Assembly (NCBI GenBank): GCA_024036415.1
Contig: JAMWET010003117.1
Location: forward strand, 38,501-102,500
Length of the DNA: 64,000 nucleotides
Direction: 5' to 3'
From: Prochilodus magdalenae
Taxonomy: Eukaryota > Chordata > Actinopteri > Characiformes > Prochilodontidae
This document shows, piece by piece, positions 59,589 to 64,000 of this stretch; the stretch's first letter is position 1; every line of letters starts with the position of its first letter. Both the position numbers and the translations under genes were made by a program. The notes under the pieces were generated by a model. It was not told where the DNA came from. It saw only the letters and a list, made by a program, of their open reading frames with translations, and did no database searches.

Positions 59589-60004
59589 TACACTGAAGTG
59601 ATTGTAAAGTACTCTGGCCGTTGATTGTAATGTGCCTTTAATGTGCATAGTGTGTCCAAAGTGGCAGCTTCACAGAATAAAGCTCTACATGAATGAAAGT
59701 TCATGAAACAATATTTTTTGAACAGTAGAACATGAGGTGCAGTTGGTTTGATTTCTGTTTAGGTAGTGAGAGATCAGTAGGGGTCTGATTTATCAGCAGA
59801 ATGTGCAGAGATACCTGCTGATGAAGAGACTAAGCAGTCTGTGTATCGTGTTCCAGAGATGGCCTGCCCTGTCTTGCAATACCACTTGGCACCACAGAGA
59901 GGCAATAGTGAGTCACTGTAGTGTCGAGTCGAATCAGTCCAACATGAGACAATGAGGATGAGAATGAAGAAACCTTAGCCAGCTGCTCCAGTAAAGAAAC
60001 CATA
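59589..60004. other. Intronic DNA, nothing recognised
   Basis: No exon or assigned repeat. Confidence 0.5.
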
Positions 60005-60450
60005 GCTGCGTCTGAAATGACCGGTAAAGCAGTAGGCTCTTTCAGTACGTGCCTCAGACCTTGTACGTACTACATCCGCCATCTTGCCAATGTCATTTGA
60101 TGTGACACGTCGCGCCACCACTGTAGGAGTCCCGCCATTCATTTATATAGACTCGTCACATGGGCTTTATATTCGCCGCAGAGCGGTTCATAGCGTTACT
60201 CGGTGGTGTTGTAGATTGCACTTGTCCAGAGCCGACGTCCCGCTTTCCGCCATTCTTTCTTCCTCAGCTCGGAATGCCTTCACAGCTCCAGTGGAATCAT
60301 GGGATAGCACAGTACGTCAAAGTACAGAAGCAGCACTTTGGAATCTTCGCCTACTGCTTTATGGCTACTGCTGATTCGGACACACTCCACATTCTAGCCT
60401 GTAGCTTTCACCTACTGAGTAGTACGGTAGCAGGTGGTTTCGGACGCAGC
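60005..60450. mobile_element. MITE with GCTGCGTC(T/C)GAAA terminal repeats
   Basis: Left end GCTGCGTCTGAAATGACCGG; right end (complement) GCTGCGTCCGAAACCACCTG. Both sides carry AGTAGG/AGTACG-type subterminal repeats (AGCAGTAGGC, ACTGAGTAGTACGG). 446 bp, no transposase. Superfamily not fixed; no clear target duplication. Confidence 0.72.
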
Positions 60451-60486
60451 GTGTGTTCAGCTGCAAACAGAAGAAGTCTATGGAGT

Positions 60487-61048
60487 TTGCTGTGTTTTTT
60501 TTTTGCGGTGTTGTTTTTTGCGGTGTTATTTTTTGCGGTGTTATTTTTTCCGGTGTTGTTTTTTGCGGTGTTGTTTTTTGCTGTGTTTTTTCCGGTGTTG
60601 TTTTTTGCGGTGTTGTTTTTTGCGGTGTTGTTTTTTGCTGTGTTTTTTTTTTGTGGTGTTGTTTTTTGCGGTGTTGTTTTTTGCTGTGTTTTTTGCGGTG
60701 TTGTTTTTTCGGTGTTGTTTTTTGCGGTGTTTTTTTTTTGCGGTGTTGTTTTTTGCGGTGTTGTTTTTTGCGGTGTTATTTTTTCCGGTGTTGTTTTTTG
60801 CTGTGTTGTTTTTTGCGCTGTTGTTTTTTGCTGCGGTGTTTTTTGCTGTGTTGTTTTTTGCTGTGTTGTTTTTTGCTGTGTTGTTTTTTGCGGTGTTATT
60901 TTTTCCGGTGTTGTTTTTTGCGGTGTTGTTTTTTGTTGTGTCGTTTTTTGCGGTGTTGTTTTTTGCGGTGTTGTTTTTTGCGGTGTTGTTTTTGCGGTGT
61001 TGTTTTTTGCGGTGTTGTTTTTGCGGTGTTGTTTTTTGCGGTGTTGCT
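60487..61048 (+). repeat. 15-bp minisatellite (GCGGTGTTGTTTTTT)
   Basis: About 37 units with variants (GCTGTG, CCGGTG, TTATT) and some changes in T-run length. Being 15 bp, it leaves all three + frames and two - frames open for 200-320 codons (AVLFF on +, KNNTA on -). It follows the 60005-60450 MITE by about 35 bp. Confidence 0.95.
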
Positions 61049-61545
61049 TTCCGTCGCCGGAGACACTCTCGAAGAGTAGAGGGTTGATGTGTAAAGCTGA
61101 TCCCACCGTGTTTCTTTCTAGATAGGTACGTAAAGGGGGAGGGGCTGTGCATTCCCTTGTTTCTAATGATAGGGGTGGGTGCCCCAGCTTCCTGGTGATA
61201 TGTTGCCCCCTATTGTTTGGAGTATGAACTCATCAGGTTACGTCATCTTACACATTGGTCCAGTAGGAGCACCTCTGTTCGTCCCTTCTTATGGAATTAT
61301 AACCCAACATAAAGGGCCGCTGGTGTTTCAGGTTTCGACTTGCCCCAGATTTAGCCGTTTGAATTCAGAACGCAGAGCTTTGTGTGTCAGTGGCATTCCA
61401 AGCCACCGCTGGTAGAAAACAAGATATCAGCCACGGAGTTTCTCTTCTACTTCCGTTCACACCTGTGTCTTTGGCCAACCGCCATCCTGCAGTCTCTCCT
61501 TTTGGTCAAGACCTGAGCGATGAGAGATATTAGATTCTAGTTTCT
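61049..61545. other. Intronic DNA, nothing recognised
   Basis: No exon seen. Confidence 0.5.
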
Positions 61546-61849
61546 CACATTTGCCTGTCCAATTTCTTTTTCCATCGGTGCTGGATGTCGTCGCACACCC
61601 TTTCTCCTGCAATGCCATCTGCAGAGGCTGAAAATTTTACTTATGGATTTTGACAGTGGGAGTGGACATCTTCTTTTTGTTCTCCGTCTTTCAAAGACCA
61701 AGGCCAAACGCTTCAGCACAGAAAGATAAACAGCTCAGCAGTGCTGAGGTTTGAGTCACCGAGATCACATTTTAGCCCCGTTCTGAAGGTTGGTGTGAAC
61801 GTTACTCGAAGCTGCTGGGCTGCATGACTGATTTACATATGCACAGGCT

Positions 61850-62345
61850 TTACCTAGACGTTCTGTACATGCTCCCTGGACACCGTGACTGAAACGTACC
61901 TAACGTGAGACCTCCCTGAGCACAATTAGCAACTGTGATTGTATCCGTGTGGACTATCCAGTCCATGTCGAAGTTTCTGGATGTAGCCACATCAGTGTTC
62001 AGACACTCTGGCATCAAAGAACTGGTCAGTTGGTCCAGATTTGGTGGATGACTTCCCTGGCACAATCCCGAGGAGAATTCCCTGTAGACTGGGATTTTAG
62101 CCACTGCTGGTAGACCCGTATGACCGTACGCTTCCATACACCAGCTACTTCCTTCACACTATGGTCTTTGGCCACGCCCACATGCAGTCACTCCTTTTAG
62201 CTAATCATTAACATCTGCTTTACGGCCTAGTTTCCACACGTGCCTAGTACCACCTCTTTTCAATCTGTGGATCCCATCGCACACCCTTCCTCCTGCAATG
62301 CCATCTGCAGGAGCCTGAAGTTACTACCACCTTAAACATGCAAGG
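61850..62345 (-). mobile_element. Tc1-like family D derivative
   Basis: Minus-strand copy: the internal block (TTTGGTGGATGACTTCCCTG) near 62040, then the helix-turn-helix coding block (CGTACGCTTCCATACACC) and leader to CAATCTGTGGATCCCAT, and the end region CCTCCTGCAATGCCATCTGC. A similar end region also occurs at 61595-61625, so a second fragment may lie upstream. Confidence 0.75.
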
Positions 62346-62749
62346 TGATGATTGTTTTGTCTGGTGAGCTTAAGACAACCCAGATTAAACGTGCCTCAGT
62401 CAAACTGTTGTTTATAAAAATGAGTCAAATGATTTTTTTTGTGGGTATTTTCCAACGTGGCTGTGCTTCCAATGCCACATAGCCCCCACCCTCCCTCCAC
62501 ACTGCCCTAGGTATGCTATATTGACTGAAGCTGTAGGTCAGTGTATTGCTGTAGGCCAGACGAGCCTGTGGTTTGGGTCATGTTTGCTCTTTAACATGGC
62601 CCTCACCCCTGCTGTGAGTGTTAGGAGTCAGCTGCAGGTCAGCTGCAGAGGCAGAGTTTAGCACCTACACACAGAGATTTGACCCAAAGTAGACTGCATA
62701 CACCAGTGACCATACTCAGTCGGTGTAAACACTGAGCTCTTTATTCGAG

Positions 62750-62818
62750 TTATCGAGTTATCTATCTATCTATCTATATATCTATCTATCTATCTATCTA
62801 TCTATATATATATATCTA

Positions 62819-62910
<92 letters not shown>
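62750..62910 (+). repeat. (TATC)n(TA)n(TG)n compound microsatellite
   Basis: TATC units from 62757, TA units from about 62806 to 62872, then TG units to 62908. Confidence 0.96.
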
Positions 62911-62912
<2 letters not shown>

Positions 62913-62959
62913 CTCTGTATATACTACTAAACCAAACTTCCACAACATGCAATAATTAC

Positions 62960-63062
62960 TGCTATATGGCCAAAAGTATGTGGACATGTGACCGTTACAC
63001 CACTTGCTGAACATCCCGCTGCTGGAAAGGCTCTTCACAAAGTTCTGGAGTGTGTATGCCAA
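62960..63062 (+). mobile_element. Terminal fragment of a non-autonomous DNA transposon
   Basis: ATATGGCCAAAAGTATGTGG then CTTGCTGAACATCCCGCTGC and CTCTTCACAAAGTTCTGGAG match the terminal region of a fish element I recognise. A similar terminal motif, ATGGCCAAAAGTATGTGGAC, occurs at 19964-19983. Confidence 0.6.
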
Positions 63063-63196
63063 AAATCTGTGTCTGAGTATGTGGTCTTAAATTATTTTAA
63101 TAATTAATAATAATAATTAATAATTTAATAAGTTTTATGAATATTTATAATAATTGTTGGTTGTAATAATAATTCTTATTAGAATGTCTAATTATG

Positions 63197-63235
<39 letters not shown>
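63197..63235 (+). repeat. (TAA)n microsatellite
   Basis: About thirteen TAA units in AT-rich sequence (63090-63260). Confidence 0.95.
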
Positions 63236-63238
<3 letters not shown>

Positions 63239-63769
63239 TTCTTATTATTTATTTCTCTGAACATCTTTTCTCATAATTACGACATCACAATGTCGTTTTT
63301 ACAACATAATGACATCGTTTCTCCTTATTATGAGATCCAGAGGGATTTATATTTTACTGTGCATGGGAGCAATATGCCACTGTAGCTTGTTCATGGTCCA
63401 GTTCACGCGAGGGTGGAAACTCCCAGTCCTCTGTCCGGTGCAGTACCTGGACGGACGCCTAGTGGTCCTGTTTTCAGGATGAACTATTTAAAATGTTCAC
63501 TTGCCAACAAAATTATGTGTGCCATAGGCTCATGTCCGTGTAATTGGTTTAACAAGGTCATGTGACGCCATGACTCGCCTACCAGCTAACCGCAGATCAG
63601 CTCCTCTAAATGCTAGTCAGTTAGTAAGCTCCCGTCTGTCATCCATTCCACCCAGTTAGGTGAGTAAAGCATCATGTATGTTTTATATAGGTTAGGATTT
63701 TAATTCAGTTGTAGTATCGTGACGACCCCCATCCCCCGCCCCCCTTTAATGATGGCCTCCTTTTTGGGG

Positions 63770-63900
63770 TTATGAAAGTGGCCATCCTAAGTGCAGCACA
63801 GTCATCCAGACCAGGAACTGAACCCCATTCTCCCACATGGAGTGGTAGCTCATTGGCGAGTGTTGTTATCTGTTGCACCACGCCAACCACATGGACTCCC
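63770..63900 (-). mobile_element. tRNA-derived SINE, minus strand
   Basis: The complement starts GTTGGCGTGGTGCAACAGAT (A-box-like, about 63893-63874) and has GGGGTTCAGTTCCTGG (B-box-like, about 63824-63809). The spacing of about 60 bp is longer than in a normal tRNA. Right limit uncertain. Confidence 0.6.
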
Positions 63901-64000
63901 AGTGGTTGTACGATGTCAAAACACAAAATGCATGCTGGGGCTCGTGGTAGGAGAAGATTGGCGAGCGGAAAACTTCTAACTGATTTAAAATCACGCCGTC

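Noticed and set aside
60160..61152. Several overlapping frames of 200-320 codons
   Set aside because: Produced by the 15-bp array in nearly every frame on both strands.

Overview
The window is vertebrate nuclear DNA, almost certainly from a teleost fish. Reasons: two spliced coding exons of a malic enzyme with GT/AG borders; many degenerate Tc1/mariner copies, V-SINE-type tRNA SINEs, LINE 3' ends and a PIF/Harbinger MADF remnant; long CA, TA and GATA-type microsatellites. The inverted-repeat element at 22416-22770 and the TIR type at 320-850 look to me like repeats common in otophysan fishes (characins, catfishes). The species is not identifiable by eye.

Only one host gene is supported, on the + strand. 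Exons at 19744-19877 and 30899-31048 join in frame and encode 94 consecutive residues of the N-terminal part of NADP-dependent malic enzyme, best matching the mitochondrial ME3 paralogue. The first 19.7 kb is intron (or intron plus upstream DNA), 19878-30898 is a complete 11.0 kb intron, and 31049-64000 is at least 33 kb of a further intron. I found no other exon of this gene, no second host gene, no tRNA/rRNA gene and no CRISPR array.

The rest is a mosaic of repeats. 1-19743 holds an internally deleted Tc1 element, several Tc1-derived fragments, a tRNA-type SINE, a 31-bp minisatellite leading into a TG/TA microsatellite, copies of a palindromic MITE (here PalA), and a Harbinger fragment coding for a MADF/Myb-like domain. 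The 11-kb intron carries Tc1 transposase relics (one split by a V-SINE), a fish-wide inverted-repeat element, LINE C-terminal remnants and an 0.9-kb minisatellite of 33-bp units. The downstream intron carries a 1274-bp tandem duplication, more Tc1 fragments, and several tandem arrays (5-, 15-, 21- and 23-bp units), one of them lying inside a PalA copy.

Most long open frames are by-products of tandem arrays, particularly those with units of 15, 21 or 33 bp, and should not be read as genes. No clearly new biological system was found; the most unusual structures are the tandem array nested in a MITE, the MADF remnant, the 1274-bp duplication and the recurrent deletion derivatives of two Tc1 families.
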